Shown here: positions 41,094 through 53,490 of the stretch, piece after piece | Layout: the number at the start of each line of letters is the position of its first letter | How positions within the stretch are numbered: the first letter of the stretch is position 1 | NCBI GenBank assembly: GCA_032821775.1 | Contig: JAVLRN010000010.1 | Location: forward strand, 1-64,000 | Reading direction: 5' to 3' | Source of the DNA: Sanguinoderma infundibulare | Taxonomy: Eukaryota; Basidiomycota; Agaricomycetes; Polyporales; Polyporaceae | Length of the DNA: 64,000 nucleotides | The notes under the pieces: model-generated | Database searches by the model: none | What the model was told of the DNA's origin: nothing | The model's input: only the letters and a program-made list of their open reading frames with translations | Translations under genes and position numbers: made by a program

Positions 41094-44000
41094 TTAACCT
41101 CTAGACCGCCTTGTAGCTCTACGCTGCGCTTCGCGATACCGTTTGCTTGCATTCTGGATTGCCTGCATCCAAAGCTGACAATCGCGTGCCGATGAAGCAC
41201 GGAAAGCGACCGTGTCACCCCCACGGGGATATGCAACAGCCACTTGGAATGTAACGTCGTCTGCGACAAGTTGTCAATAAACCACACAGCCGAGCGTCAC
41301 CAGCACGAACCTCGTATGAGCCCTGACGGTTCTCGAACCTCAACTTCGGTCAGGGACAGAGGCTACAAATAACTCCATTCAGATATACACAACTTATCGA
41401 TTTCTGAGACGTACCATGCGATATAGCGACTTTGTGGTAGCTTCCGTAAGCACTAGGATATCGCTGCACAAGAAGGCGCGCAGCTTCCGTCCGCTCTTCG
41501 CCTTCATGAGGTCACCCTCCTTTAGCAGCTTCCTCTGTCCCATATATCTCGTCGGGGCAGTAAGATCAAGACGCCTGGAGGGGAATGAATCCATACACGT
41601 ATATTAAACTTGAAACATAGCACGCACCCTTGGCCCACCCAGAGGTCTTTGGAGATCTCTCGGAGACGTTCCTTACCCTCCTGCTCGCGAATGGTCTCGT
41701 TGATACGTTCCAAGGCCATCTCTGCCATCTGCTGAGCTCGCTCGATTTGGCTACGATCCTCTCCGGGTTCGGTGTAATGTATGATCTGACGGACTTTAGT
41801 CAACTATTATAAGAGCCGAAGCCAGGGTCGACGCACCTGTTTGAACAAGAGAGGATACCGAGTGATTCGCTGCACTGTTGTCCCTCTCAGCAATGGATAT
41901 CAGCTAGAGGAAATTGAATGATATACTTGGCACGAGCAGATAGCTCGATAGATCAAGATTCCGCGCGGTAGGGTCATCTCGCAAGCGCTACCGGAATTTC
42001 AGAATCCAAGAGGAGTGAATAGGGAAGCGTCGCACCTGAAGAGCCGCTCCAAGCTCGGCATTTGACTGACGTAAGGACTGCAAAACCTTAATCGCAGTGG
42101 CATGATTTACGCAATACTCCTGGAGGATATTTTCAGTAAACGCAGCGGCCTCCAAGGGGCAGAACTGACCATGTATACGCCTAGATTCGTCATGTTCGTT
42201 AAGAGGACGTCCCCAATCCGATCGATATACAGTCTACAGTCCTTCTGTCGCTCTTCCAGAGAGCTCAGAAAGGCCTGTGGTGATCAACGGGGAGCGTACA
42301 ATGGTTGGGTACGACAGACCTACCGTGTTCATTAGGAGAATATCTTCCACGTTGGCGAACACGACAGTCCTCGCCTTCTCATCCAAGATCGAAAACACAT
42401 TGCCATAGAAATGCTGAACAACATGTGGTGAGTATGCTTTCGTTGATCTGTCTCAGAACTGAATGTACTTCGACGATCAGCTGAAGGTCCCGAACATATG
42501 CCGCTTCGGTGGCGATTAGTTCAAAGATTGCCTAGAAGTTTGAATTGTTGACAAAATATAGCAAAGTAGTATTACTGCCTGATAACGCACCTCCTGGCGA
42601 CGACGCTCTCTAGAGGGAATCTCCTCCAAGGCGGACTTGTCGACCAGGCTAGCCCACGACTACCACATCGACATGACGTCAGCAACCCCACAGTCACACC
42701 AGCGCGAATACAAGAGCTCACCGAACCAAACGCTGCCTCTGCCTCCGGCGATGGTGATGGTTCTGTCTGCAAGATAGGTCCAGAGATTACAGGCCTGGAA
42801 GGTGTCTCCGTGCATTCGTTCCCAGGGGTCCTCGAGCGGAAGAACTGCAAGAAGGACGATGTATGTGAACGGGACTCCTCCGGCTCGGACGTTGTTGGCG
42901 TCAGTATCGAAGGCGTGGACTGGCTCGTAATGGACAGGACACTATCTATTGACGCGACCGAGAGCCTGTTCATTGCGAGGTTACTCTGCCTATATGCCTC
43001 ATAACGTTCATACGCGTCGTCCAGTCGCAATGACGGATTCCGAGAGTCCGCGTCGGGCAGTGGGGGCAGTTCCTTGGTCGGAGACGCGGGAATCTTGGAT
43101 GTTCGTTCAGGTACCGCTGGGGCAGGTGGTCGCCGGCGATTCCGAACCCGTACCGGCCGTGGGGGCGGACGACGATGATCATCCTCCTTAATGATTAGTC
43201 CTGCTGCCTCCAGCACTCGTTGGCGTTCTGCTTCCCGAGCTTGTCGTTCCTGGGGTCGAGCGTCTTCGCTCTGCTCGCCCTCATTCTCAGACTCATCAGA
43301 CTCTGATTCGCTCGCGGTCATGTAGTCAGACCCCGAATCGTCTCCGCTGTGATCGTCACTGCTGGACTCATCGGAGTCAATCTCGCGGGCCGGTTCAGAT
43401 ACGGCGGACATGGGAGGTTCCGTGGGACCCGTCGCATCCATGGGCTTGGGAGGCTCGGCGGTCTGTGGGGCAGGCACAGACACCAATGCTATGTGTGCGA
43501 CGACGTCGTGATTGAAAAAGTGTAACGGTCCGAGATTCAACGATACATGCAAAGAAAACGTGAGACAATTCAGTCTGCCGGTAACGTAAACGATAGGATC
43601 GGGAAGAGCAGAATGAGCGACTAACCATCTGCGAGCGCGAGGAACGCAGCGGGCACGATAAACACGATCCCGCCCTGCTCTGCCTTCCACCAATCCGCAT
43701 CTGATCTATCGACGATCGTCAACTCGTCACCTTCTGCAAATGGCAATTCATCCGCATTGCTGCCAGCATAATCATATAGAGCTTGCGCAAGCACTGAAAA
43801 CAAATTAATCAGCTCCATAACGGGCCAAGAGCCAGCATCTACTTACCTGGCGTCATTTGTTCGACGTAGGTCTTAGGGAAGAAACCCGTCTTACCATCCC
43901 GCAGCACGGTACCGTGCCACCAATCACTGCCGGTCTTGGACGGATGCACGATCAGAACGAGGTTCTCGCCAAAGCCTGTAGTTTCAGTCAACAAAACGCT

Positions 44001-47000
44001 CCAACAAGGGCATTCCATCGGGATACTCACTAATTTCCTCAGGACGCTGAGCTTCGTAAGCGTAGAGCGAGCGCACACGGTACTCTGCCACATCGAATCA
44101 GTCACCAACCTCCTTACATCTCAGACTACAACTTACCGATACTCATGTCGATGTCCGCGAGCGCGCTGTCGTCGGAGCTCTCAACCTGGATCTGCGGGAC
44201 AACAACAGCAGGACCAGGCGATTCCTCTGCTTCCTCTACAGTCGCCGGCAACGTCTCCGACGGGAAACGTTGCATCGCCGAGCCATCTGCGGCTAGGCCA
44301 GAGTACCAGTCGACCGACTCCCGGTTGCTGTTCCTCGGGGTTTCCATAGCTGGTGGCTCCACCACCTCGGGTGAAGGTGCGCGGGGTTGAGGGGCGAGGT
44401 TGATATGTGCGGGAGGTGCAGTGCCTCCAAGAACTTTCCCAGTGCCCATGATGCCACTGCGATCGTTCGTCTGCGTCTTCCTGAGATTCTTGCCTGCCTG
44501 GATTGCGCTCAACAGTGCATTGCGATCTCCTGTCGGCGCAGGCGCGGCTACCACCGAGGGGCCTGGCATGCTCGGGGCGGGCGGAGGAGGCGGCGCAGCA
44601 GGAGCGGCGGGAATGTTATTACCCATAGGCGGGGCGGATGGTGGAGGCGGGGGCGGAGGAGGCGGCGCAGGGCTCGACGGCTCCGAAGACTTCGAAGGAC
44701 CCCCCGCGGCAGCGGACTGAGGCCTAGACGGCGGGATAATGCTACCAAAGAGCTGCTGCGCGAGCTTGTTACGGGTATCCCTGGAGGAGTCGAGCTCGTC
44801 CTCGCTGCTGTCATCGTCATCCTTCTCCTTAATCTCATCCCAGTCATCGTCTTCGTCCGCAGGCGCGGTGTGATACTTGACGGCAGGCGGTAAATGGACC
44901 TTAGCGCCAGCAGATGCGGGAGGAGCAGGAGGTGTGACCGGTGCAGAGGTTTGAGGTTTGAAGAAAGGGTTCGTGCTCCCGCTCGCAGGGGTAGAAGGCA
45001 CAGAGCCAGACCCCTCCTTCATCATGCGACTAAACGGGTTGTGAGACTTGTCGTTGGAAGACATCGACGCCGAGGGCCCCGCGAGTGCAGGTGGGGCGGG
45101 AGGTGCGGGCGGTGCCACAGTAGGCTCCGACACGGGCGGAGGAACAGGAGGCTCCGACACGGGCGGAGGAACAGGTGCAGCTGGAGGTTCCGGGGGAGGA
45201 GACGCTGCAGGAGCGGCTCTCTTTTGACCCTGTTCGGCAAGCGTACGACGACGTTCTTCGTATTGCCGCTCTGCCAAACGAGCCTCTTCTTCCTCCCTTT
45301 CGAGCTGTTGAAGTCGCGCAAGGCGTTCACGCTGCTTCCGAACAGCTTCTTCACGCGCACGAAGAGCGTCCTCCTCGGGGTCGACCACAGGTGCGGAGGA
45401 AGCAGGGGCAGGTGCCGGAGGAGCAGGTGCTACAGCGGGTGCACGTGGGGCGGGCGGGCGGGGAGCAGGACCCTTCCGAGGCGGCGGTGGTGCCGGAGGC
45501 TTAGCCTTGGACGGAGGGGGAGTGGGCTTCGGCGTAGGGACCTGCGGGGTAGCAGCCGCGGAGGGAGGAGATGTGTCCGTAGGAGAGGTAGGACTCTTAC
45601 CCTCCTTCAATGCCTTCTCTCCCTCAAGGCGCTCTCTCCGGATGCGCTCGCGCTCCTCGGCTTCGCGCTCAGCCTGCTTGGCCTTTTCTTCCGCCTCCTT
45701 TCTTTCCTGTGCGATGCGATCCTCGACACTTGTGTCTATCTGAGTTGACGGGGAGGACGCAGGCGCGACGACGCCAAGAGCAGCCATACGTTCCCTGATC
45801 TTCTGCTGAACCAGGGCTTGCCGTTCCTCCGCAGTCATCGGCTTCTTCGGAGTAGCGGATGGCACAGGTGGCGGCGCACGGGGAGCCGTACTCGAAGGAG
45901 GTGGAGGGGCCGGAGGCGCAGGTTCGCGAGTGGAGGGCGGGCTACGTGGGCGGTCGTAGTCGCGGGACGGTCGATCGCGATCATAGTCGCGGGCCCTGTC
46001 TCTCTCCCCGTATGCGCTACGGGGCCGGTCGTAGTCCCGATCCCTGTCCCTGTCTCCGTAAGCGCTGCGAGGACGGTCGTAGTCCCGATCCCGCTCATAT
46101 CGTGAAGAGTAGTCGTCGCGGTCGTCGTAGCGGCCAAAGCGATCATTGCGACGGTCCCGCTCTCGCGCCCAATCCCGCTTCTCGCGCTCTTTCCGTGCCT
46201 CGCGGTCCTTGATCCTCCTCTCGAGATCCGGGAGCTTCTCGTGCATCAGCTCCAATAACTCGCGCTCCAGCTTGCGGCGCTCCTCGTCTTTCGAGACCGA
46301 CCGCGGGCCACGAGCAAGGTACTCGAGGTCCTCCTGCACCCTCTTGACACGGTATCGGAGGTCAGACATTTCACGCTCGAGGGCATCGTCCTCCGCAGTC
46401 CGCGCGGCGTTCTCGTCAGCAACCCGGTCAAGCATCTTGGCAGTGTTCTCCAGCTGGCGCTTCATGTCGTCAAGATCCGCGGCAGGGCTAGCGTTCTCGC
46501 TCGCTGTACGGATAGATGCACGGTCGACGTGTCTCGAACGAGGCTGGTAGAATCCACCGGCCGGAGCCTCGTCGTTGTGCTTGTAGACCGTGGCGTCTTG
46601 TCGTCCGCCAGCACCAGCTGTGTTGCTGTAGAAGGAACGCTCACGCATCTTCGACGCAAGGCCAGCGTCCGGACCTGCCGGCGAGCGAGCACGCGTGTCA
46701 TGCTTGAGGATGTCTTTCAGAACATCAACGGAAGACTCGAGGTCGCGGTGGGAGGGGGGGACAAGTTCTTGTGGAAGGATATCGGGGATCTCATTTCCAT
46801 TCAACTCTAATTGGCGAGTTAGGGATAGACGCAATCACCAAAAGGCAAGGTACGTACTCCGGTAAATGAGGCCCATAGCGACATGGAACTCGGCCAGATT
46901 GAGCTTCCCCCGATTATCAACGTCGGCGAGAGCCCTGCCATTGGACTCAGCCTTGTCCTGGACCAATACCAACATTGACACTCACCAGATCTTAGCCAGA

Positions 47001-47794
47001 TCGTTCCTATCCAACCCGCTCTGCCCAAACACCTCCTGCGCAGTCTGCCCGCTGATGAACCCGGTACTCTGTGTGTCCCAAGCCCTAAAGATCTGATCGT
47101 AGTTTTTCTTCTCCGCCCTCGATAGAGCCCATGGCACCTTGGGCGTGGCGTTGCCCCGTTGCGCCTGGTTGTGCTGAATAAACGATTGCTGAAGACTGAA
47201 GCCGCTTTGCTGCTGCTGGAATTGAGGCAATCCCGCGGCATTGTACGGCGCAGCAGTGTTTGCGGGCAGAAAGGTGTTCGTCATCATCGTAAGCCTAGGG
47301 TCGACGAAGCCCGTCACCTGCGGGACGAGCGCGCGAAGGCCTCCACCTCCGGGGAACCCGGTTGGCTGCGCTGTGAGTGGGGAGAGGCCGGGAGAGCTGC
47401 TCAGGAAACCACCGGGTTGTTGCGCCCCGAGGAAGCCACTGTTCTGTACATTCTGTTGAGGCTGTTGGAACTGGGGAGGGAGGGGAGGAACAGGCGGGAC
47501 GGGAGGGGGCGGGGCGCGTTGCTGGAAACCTCCGCCCGGGAAGCCCGTCTGCTGAGACTGGAGCTGTCCGGGGAATCCTGTCTGCTGAGGCTGGAGCTGG
47601 CCAGGAAATCCGGTTTGCTGAGGTTGTTGAAACCCTTGCTGCTGAGGAAATCCGGTAGGCTGAGGTTGCTGAAATGCAGGACGCTGGCCGGGGAAGCCAG
47701 TAGGCTGGGGAGCGAGCTGCTGGAACTGCTGCTGTTGCTGGGGATTAAACCCCGTCTGAATGGGATACTGGTAGCCTTGTCCCCATTGAGCCAT
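41094..47794 (-). CDS. cin1: Intersectin/Pan1-like scaffold and Rho-GEF (Cin1-type)
   Basis: A 6.7-kb multi-exon minus-strand gene from ATG 47794 to TAA 41096-41094. Domain order: a Gln/Pro-rich N-terminus with five LxxQxTG sites (the Ark/Prk kinase consensus, as in yeast Pan1). Next is one EH domain (WALSRAEKKNYDQIFRAWDT; EF-hand LADVDNRGKLNLAEF), coiled coil (about 46480-46200), Arg/Asp repeats (DYDRPRSAYG) and a long Pro-rich region. A WH2-like NALLSAIQAGKNLRK (about 44530-44460) follows. Then two SH3 domains (about 44080-43850 and 43800-43640), an acidic linker, a DH domain (AIFELIATEAAYVRDLQL, MQRITRYPLLFKQI) and a PH domain at the C-terminus. It matches Cryptococcus intersectin Cin1: an endocytic actin-patch scaffold that can load Cdc42/Rho with GTP. 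A second N-terminal EH domain is not evident. Confidence 0.88.
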
Positions 47795-49103
47795 GGGGAA
47801 CAGTCGTGGTCGCCGTCGGGGTCGTGGTCGTCGTCGGTCAAGAGGGAGGGGTTTGTTGGCGCCCGTCACCTACATCAGCTCGACTATAGCGTCGCGCGAA
47901 AACAAGCGTTTTACTCAAGTTTTATTTGACAAGAAGGTTACACAACGAAACTGCTCGAAGCTGCTCAAGGGAAGACCGCCATCGACGTCGCGCATTGTAA
48001 GTAACAAGTAGCGACGACGAGAATAGACAAGCAGCTCTCGATATATAGGTGATATGAATTCAATCGGTTGTATGATAGGCTCCGTGCGGCACGTTAAATT
48101 GCAGGTAGAAGGGTATGTATATGTACATGATGACTTGGCCGACTTGACAACAGTGAAAAACGCACGTAGATAGAAGGACCATGTCGTGGAAATGTCGTGT
48201 ACAGAAGTCTAGGCAAGCATGTCAGCACGCATGAATTAACGCTGATTGAGACGGTAGAAATCAGAGAACCGTGCCTCGACAGTTGCCTACTTCCAGAGGA
48301 AGAGACTCTCAGACGGCACTTCCTAATTGAATTCGGTTGGGGATCATCCGAAGACGCAAGCCGTGCTGCACAGAACAAGTGGAAGCGAATACTCACATCA
48401 CTACCAAACAACGAGGACCGCTCCTTCTTGAAAAAATGTTCCTACTTCGCCGTGTTTCCGGAAAACTGGTATTAAGATCTGAAAAGAGCATTATGAGCAA
48501 GTCGTCGTTCCAAGGACGAGACGATGAAGAATCAGTGGTGCAAAATATTTGGCTGTATGCTCTGCCTTGTCGTCACAGCAAGAAGCTACGACTGGGGCGG
48601 CAGCGTTCTCATCACAATAGAAGTAGGCCGCGATACTTACTTAGGTTGCTTACTCACTGGGGAGACATGGACACTGACAGAGACGAACGGCGAGGGCCAC
48701 GAAAATTGCGCCGTTTTAAAGGCATTGTAGGCCACGTGATAGGTCAGATCCAGATCTAGGTATACTGAAAACACCAAGCTCGTCCTGGTCGCGAACGGCC
48801 AGCTTGCGGTGAACGGCTCCGGTGGCAGGGATTGTTTCTGATACCTACTTGTTTGTCCAAAAGATACAGCGCGTTGCAAAAAGACATGCATGCGCCGCCG
48901 TTCCTTCCCGGGGGATGAGACGGAACGGCGCCTGCCGCTGCCGGCGGCTGGACAACACGACTACGAAGCCGTCCGGCTCGGCCAGGTCGTCCCTGCAGCA
49001 AGCTCAGAAACTCGGACTTACTGGTAATGCACAGCGGACTCGTCCTCCATCAACCCCCAACATATCCCTGAACAAATACCCGCCTCGCTTCCTTTCAAAT
49101 ACA
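47795..49103. other. Region without an assigned gene
   Basis: 1.3 kb between the divergent intersectin and OPA3-like genes. Short ORFs at 48200-48760 show no family or good splice support. Probably promoters and perhaps an unrecognised transcript. Confidence 0.45.
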
Positions 49104-49939
49104 ATGGCTACAGCGAAGATCGCCTCGCTCGTCATCCGAGTGAGTCTCAACCATGCTTGCAGGTTTCTGTTTCTGAACAGTGCAAGACGCTAGCGAAACC
49201 CATCAGTAACCAAATCAAGGCCCAAGCGAAGGAGTAAGTCCTCTTTCGCCAAACCAAGGACTATCCCAACGTCCCTTCTCCGCCAGACACGAACGGTTCC
49301 GCGGTTTATGCATTGGTCTCGCTCAGCGGATGTACCAGACTGAAGTGAGGCTGCGTACTAACCTGCTTGGAGAACCTGCCAAGCACGTCCGCCCGCTGTC
49401 GGAGACAAAGTATGTTCCCGTGTCTCTGGGTTTGCCTCTCACAGTCTAATCACCGACCAGGGCAATTGAGAACGGCGCAAACACCCTCGCTGAAGGCTTT
49501 CTCTTCGCCGTGGCAGCCGGTCTCATCATAGGAGAACAGTATCGGTCCTCACGCAACCAGAGCAAACGACGGGACACAGTAGACGAGCAGCTCGAAGACC
49601 TCAAGTCAAGTGTAGAGAGGCTGAACACCCGCTTAGACGTGCTTGCTCGACAACAGGAGGAGCGAATGGCGGAGGAGTCCATGCGGTACGTGCTGCGTCT
49701 CTCTTACGTCTCTAATCTTGAGCCCGCCCAATGCTCATGTGCGAACGTTCAGGCATGACGAGCTCGCGCGCATATTGCAGAGAGTTGTGGAGATTGGGCT
49801 GAGGGGTGGGTGGGCCGAGTTCGAAGGGACGCCATTACCCTTGCCGCTCATCGACCTTACGAAGAAGCCTTCATCCTTGGAGCCGGTCTCTCCCAGCGGA
49901 ACTGAAGGTGGCCCGTCTCCAAACCCCACATCCAACTAG
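49104..49939 (+). CDS. OPA3-like mitochondrial protein
   Basis: Exons 49104-49139, 49181-49233, 49287-49409, 49461-49685 and 49753-49939 (207 residues). Starts MATAKIASLVIRCKTLAKPI and continues SNQIKAQAKEHERFRGLCIG, LAQRMYQTEVRLR, PLSETKAIENGANTLAEGFL and FAVAAGLIIGEQYRSSR, then a coiled-coil segment (VDEQLEDLKSSVERLNTRLD) and a Pro-rich tail. This is the OPA3 family: small proteins at the mitochondrial membranes with an N-terminal targeting helix, one hydrophobic segment and a C-terminal coiled coil. Human OPA3 affects mitochondrial morphology; the fungal role is poorly defined. The five-exon model keeps phase at every junction. Confidence 0.93.
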
Positions 49940-50416
49940 TCACCTACCCTCCCGTCCTTCACACCGCGCACGTTCTCCACGCAAATCTAATACTAATCTA
50001 CCCTCTCACCCGCATAGACAAGACGTCCTTGAATTGTTCAGGTGTCTCAGCCGCGTGACATACGCAGACACGCAGGTTCACCTCGTCTATTCACTTTCCA
50101 AATGTGCGCACTACAGAACCTGCCTTGGTAGTTGTGGGACGCGATTGTGAACTATGCGTTTGCAAAGACAGTTACGAGGAAGCAGGGAGAAGACGGGGCA
50201 AGTTGATGAGGAAGGCGAGGAACTTGCACAGTGATACGGCATTGGAAGTGCCATATACAATCCTTGCGAACAGTAAAGACCACAGCAAATGATTACACTT
50301 GCCGTTTTTGTTTTTACGGCAAACATTCTGGCCCAGATCGACGAGATGGAGTTGACAGTATGTTGGCATTAAGAGGTAGACATAAAGAACAGCAGGGATA
50401 AAGCACGTTAAACCAA

Positions 50417-50799
50417 TCATCGCTTGCGGGACTGCCTCCGACTCTCGGCTGGAGGGTTGTATAACCATAACCATGAGCCTCGCGCCAGTAGAGTCGACGA
50501 CAGCACGCACCTGGAGACTTGGCCTTCTTTGGCGCACCCTTCCCTCTCCGCTTCTTTTCCTCCACGTCTGCCAGCCGCTGGTACTCGTCCCAGTCCTGGA
50601 TCTTGAAATTGCCGCTCATGCGGTTGAAGCGAGCGACAGTGAGTTGGTCTGGGTAGTACTGGATCATGGACGGGCCACGGAGGCGTGCACGGAGGTATTT
50701 GGCGCCAGTGCGAACGGAGGTCGGGTTGTATGATGTTTGGAATATCTCGCATCGCAAGCGAGTCAGCGCGGCGAGTCGTGAGGGTAGGATGGCGGCCAT
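50417..50799 (-). CDS. rsm27: Mitochondrial small-subunit ribosomal protein mS33
   Basis: Exons 50799-50511 and 50448-50417 (106 residues). It starts MAAILPSRLAALTRLRCEIF and continues QTSYNPTSVRTGAKYLRARL, RGPSMIQYYPDQLTVARFNR, then YQRLADVEEKKRRGKGAPKK and ends AESRRQSRKR. This is the mS33 (yeast Rsm27) family of the mitoribosomal small subunit. The motif LRCEIFQTSYNPTSVRTG followed by LRGPSM is diagnostic. The intron (GTGCGT...CTCCAG) joins G to CC in phase and restores the basic tail typical of the family. The gene is convergent with OPA3-like; about 480 bp separates their stops. Confidence 0.95.
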
Positions 50800-51029
50800 C
50801 GTGCGTTGCGGGCCGCGGTGGACGAGGACGAAGCGTCAAGATAGGGACGCGTTGGACATGAGTTTTCTGCATTTGGAAAGGCTATCCTAACAAGTGCAAA
50901 CAAGGGGTCGTCCACCTTTTCTGGCCACAGCAGCAATAAGGCCCTGGCAAGTGTAAGTTGCCTCATCATCCGCACTTGAACTTGAATTCAAAGGCTGACA
51001 AGGTCCGACTAGCTACTCATTCACCGAAA

Positions 51030-51570
51030 TCATGTATGCGGTTATCTCCAAAACCGTCGCAAGACCCTCAGCGCCTGTTGGACATGACTAGCGCCACTTC
51101 TCCGATCCGGTCGACATGATCAAGGACGTCGAGACGATCGGCCGCAAGATGGTCGGCATCGTCCACCCGCGCGTGAAACGCACGGAGGACTACCCGATCT
51201 ACAAGCAGGCGACCGAGCTCGGGTTCGTCGTCAAGAAGAGCGACGGAACGACGGACCATCAGGGCTGGTGCTGGAGCGGTTTTGGTCGACTTCTTTAACC
51301 CTGGTACTAGCTGGGATTGGTGGAAATCGCTGTTCGCAACCGAGTGGTTGTGCGTCGAGAGAGTATTGTTGACACTGGTATCGGGAACGACATGAACGAG
51401 GTTCGTATTCTTTTTCCCCTTCTCTAGAATGATACTTATTCATCGACAGCCCTCCGTCTTCACTTGCCCGGAGACCAGCAAGCCGCGCCAAAACATCCGC
51501 CACGGTGACTATGTAGGAGCATCGCGATCTCCACAATATCAATGGAATATCCCGGGTAAGTGCATGGTTA
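51030..51570 (+). pseudogene. Glucosidase II alpha (GH31) fragment
   Basis: A plus-strand relic: after an in-frame TAG near 51089 it reads HFSDPVDMIKDVETIGRKMV, GIVHPRVKRTEDYPIYKQAT and GFVVKKSDGTTDHQGWCWSG. A shifted frame then gives FFNPGTSWDWWKSLFATEW, followed by an intron-like break and PSVFTCPETSKPRQNIRHGD. This is the catalytic-domain order of ER glucosidase II alpha (GH31: GRKMVxIVHP, WCWPG, NDMNEPSVF). The nucleophile region is absent, and frameshifts and the stop make it non-functional. It covers perhaps 130 of about 900 residues, so it is a duplicated fragment; the intact gene should be elsewhere. Confidence 0.75.
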
Positions 51571-51749
51571 GCATCGACAACGGCAGATGGAGCATGTCCC
51601 TAATGATGCTCTTGGGAGGTCCGTGTGGTACACCTCGTTCCGCGAGGCGAGCGTCACGGGTCTAGGGTGGTCGAGTTATGACACAACGGTGTGGCGAGCT
51701 CGTCGCGCGTGCCCGTGCAACTCCGTACCCCAGAGTGTCCCGTTCATCT

Positions 51750-52094
51750 TACAGTGCTTTGCATAAAACACTGCAGGTCGCGTGCCCAGCAGGCTGTTTG
51801 TCTTTGTTTGAATGGCCGAGAAGACGCCGCCGCGTCCGAGAGCCATCGCCCAGGAAGAGCGGCCCTTGAGCACAAATCAGCTTAAAAGCACTGCTTATGT
51901 CTCCGCTAGCATAAAGCAAATGTGAGTATGTAATTTTCAAGCAGGAATAGGGGTGGTGTCTCGAGAACCATCTGAGAGGGCGTAGTCGCGGCAAGCGCGC
52001 GATGCCCGAAACAGGAAGTTCCCCGGCAGAACAAACAGGAGCAAACAGCCTTGCGCTGGCCCGCGACCTGCAGTGTTTTATGCAAAGCACTGTA
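51750..52094. mobile_element. MITE of the same TIR family, 345 bp
   Basis: TA at 51750-51751 and 52093-52094. Both ends read inward CAGTGCTTTGCATAAAACAC, TGCAGGTCGCG, then GGCTGTTTG (about 65 bp of inverted repeat in all). It is very similar to the ends of 27150-28638 except G for A at the sixth position after the TA. There is no coding capacity, so this is a miniature member. It lies just after the glucosidase fragment. Confidence 0.88.
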
Positions 52095-53490
52095 CTATGG
52101 ACCAACCGAATTTTCATGCCGCAAATATGCGTGACGGAGATGCCCCGTCCGGCACAGGCCGGCACAGATGCTGACACGGCCATGTTGTCACGTTGTCCAG
52201 GTAGAAGGGCCATTTGACGGCATTATGCACTTGGTCTGGAGTACGGCCTCCGCAAGAAGCCTGCGTCTGCGTTTCACGGATCGCTCATCCAAGTCAGTAC
52301 CGCTTGTAAAGCGGGTTGATGGTTCCCATACTCAATTCTCCGAGTCCAGACCTTTTTATTCCATGATAAGTCTGTCCGCGCCGCACACCCGCCGACATGG
52401 CAAGGAGAGCAGTCCTTCTAGGAGATGGACGGCCATACACGTGCTCCGGTATCGTGGAGACTTTTGAGCGAAAGAAGGTTTCCTCCCCAATTATGGCTCA
52501 ACGTACTTGACTGGCGAATTGATCAAAATATCTCGCCACAATGTACTGCTACGTCATTGCGCTACCTACGCTTACAGCTCGTTCATGCAATCTCACTGGT
52601 ACAACTTTGCACGACGACGACGACGACGACGACATCTGATGAAGAAGGTCCTGAAGCGGTACCGTGACAATGTAGGCTTCTCAAGCCCCAGCGTTCGGAG
52701 TGGGCCCCCGTTCCGGCCAGCCATCTTGAACTTGCGTCCCTTACTCTTCGCGAACGCAAAAGCGCCGATGGTGCTCTGGAACGGGCCAACGGATGTCCTC
52801 GAACTCTCGTTCGGGTTCCGCGTGCAACGTTGCGAGAGTGCTCGATCTCCAGGTCGGCGACGTCGAGCAGCACTTGATATGGCAGTCAAAGATCGGAGCC
52901 GGGAGTACACACCCCGTACATACCCCACGAACAATCGTTTGAATGCGATCCGGAACAAGGTCCTTGCTAACCCGGCGTTGTGTGACCGGATGTACAACTT
53001 GATTGGGCTAGGGAAATGCCTGAGCCCTTAGAAGGCTAGTCAAAGGCTATCGTGAGTGGACATGAACGTGACGGACAAGGCTTCCCGGCGATAGACTCAC
53101 ATTAAGACAGCGGAGATGGTAGCGATGCACGAAAGCCCAAAGCTTTAGAGTGTTGCCGCCCTCGCACTAAAAGCACCTCTCATACCCGGATGACATTGAA
53201 CGCAACGCCAGCTTTCATCCATCTGGGTAGGGTGGACAGCCAAGGGATGCTAATAAGGAGGCTCAAGCGTCACTGCAGCCCGTTTACCGTACGTGCGAGT
53301 CCAAGAAAATCCATAACGTCCGCGAACTGGTAAAGAGGTGGCATTCGAGAACCGGAGAAAGCAATGAATAGCTCGAGGGTGGGTAAGAGATATTCGTGGC
53401 ATGGTATTAGACTGGAAGCGTTAGGTAAATGTGACATGCAGCGGCAATTTTTGTAGGCACCAGAAAGCATGGTGCCGAGAGCGATATATG
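52095..53490. other. Region without a recognised gene
   Basis: 1.4 kb. A 174-codon plus-strand ORF (52507-53031) has an Arg run encoded by a CGA microsatellite (52613-52633), then APMVLWNGPTDVLELSFGFR and YPTNNRLNAIRNKVLANPAL. It matches nothing I know and may be chance or a relic. Below 53270 is the 3' UTR side of the ferredoxin gene. Confidence 0.4.

Noticed and set aside
44387..45748. Long Arg/Gly-rich plus-strand ORFs inside the intersectin gene
   Set aside because: Complementary-strand shadows of the Pro-rich coding sequence; their Arg/Gly richness mirrors Pro codons on the minus strand.
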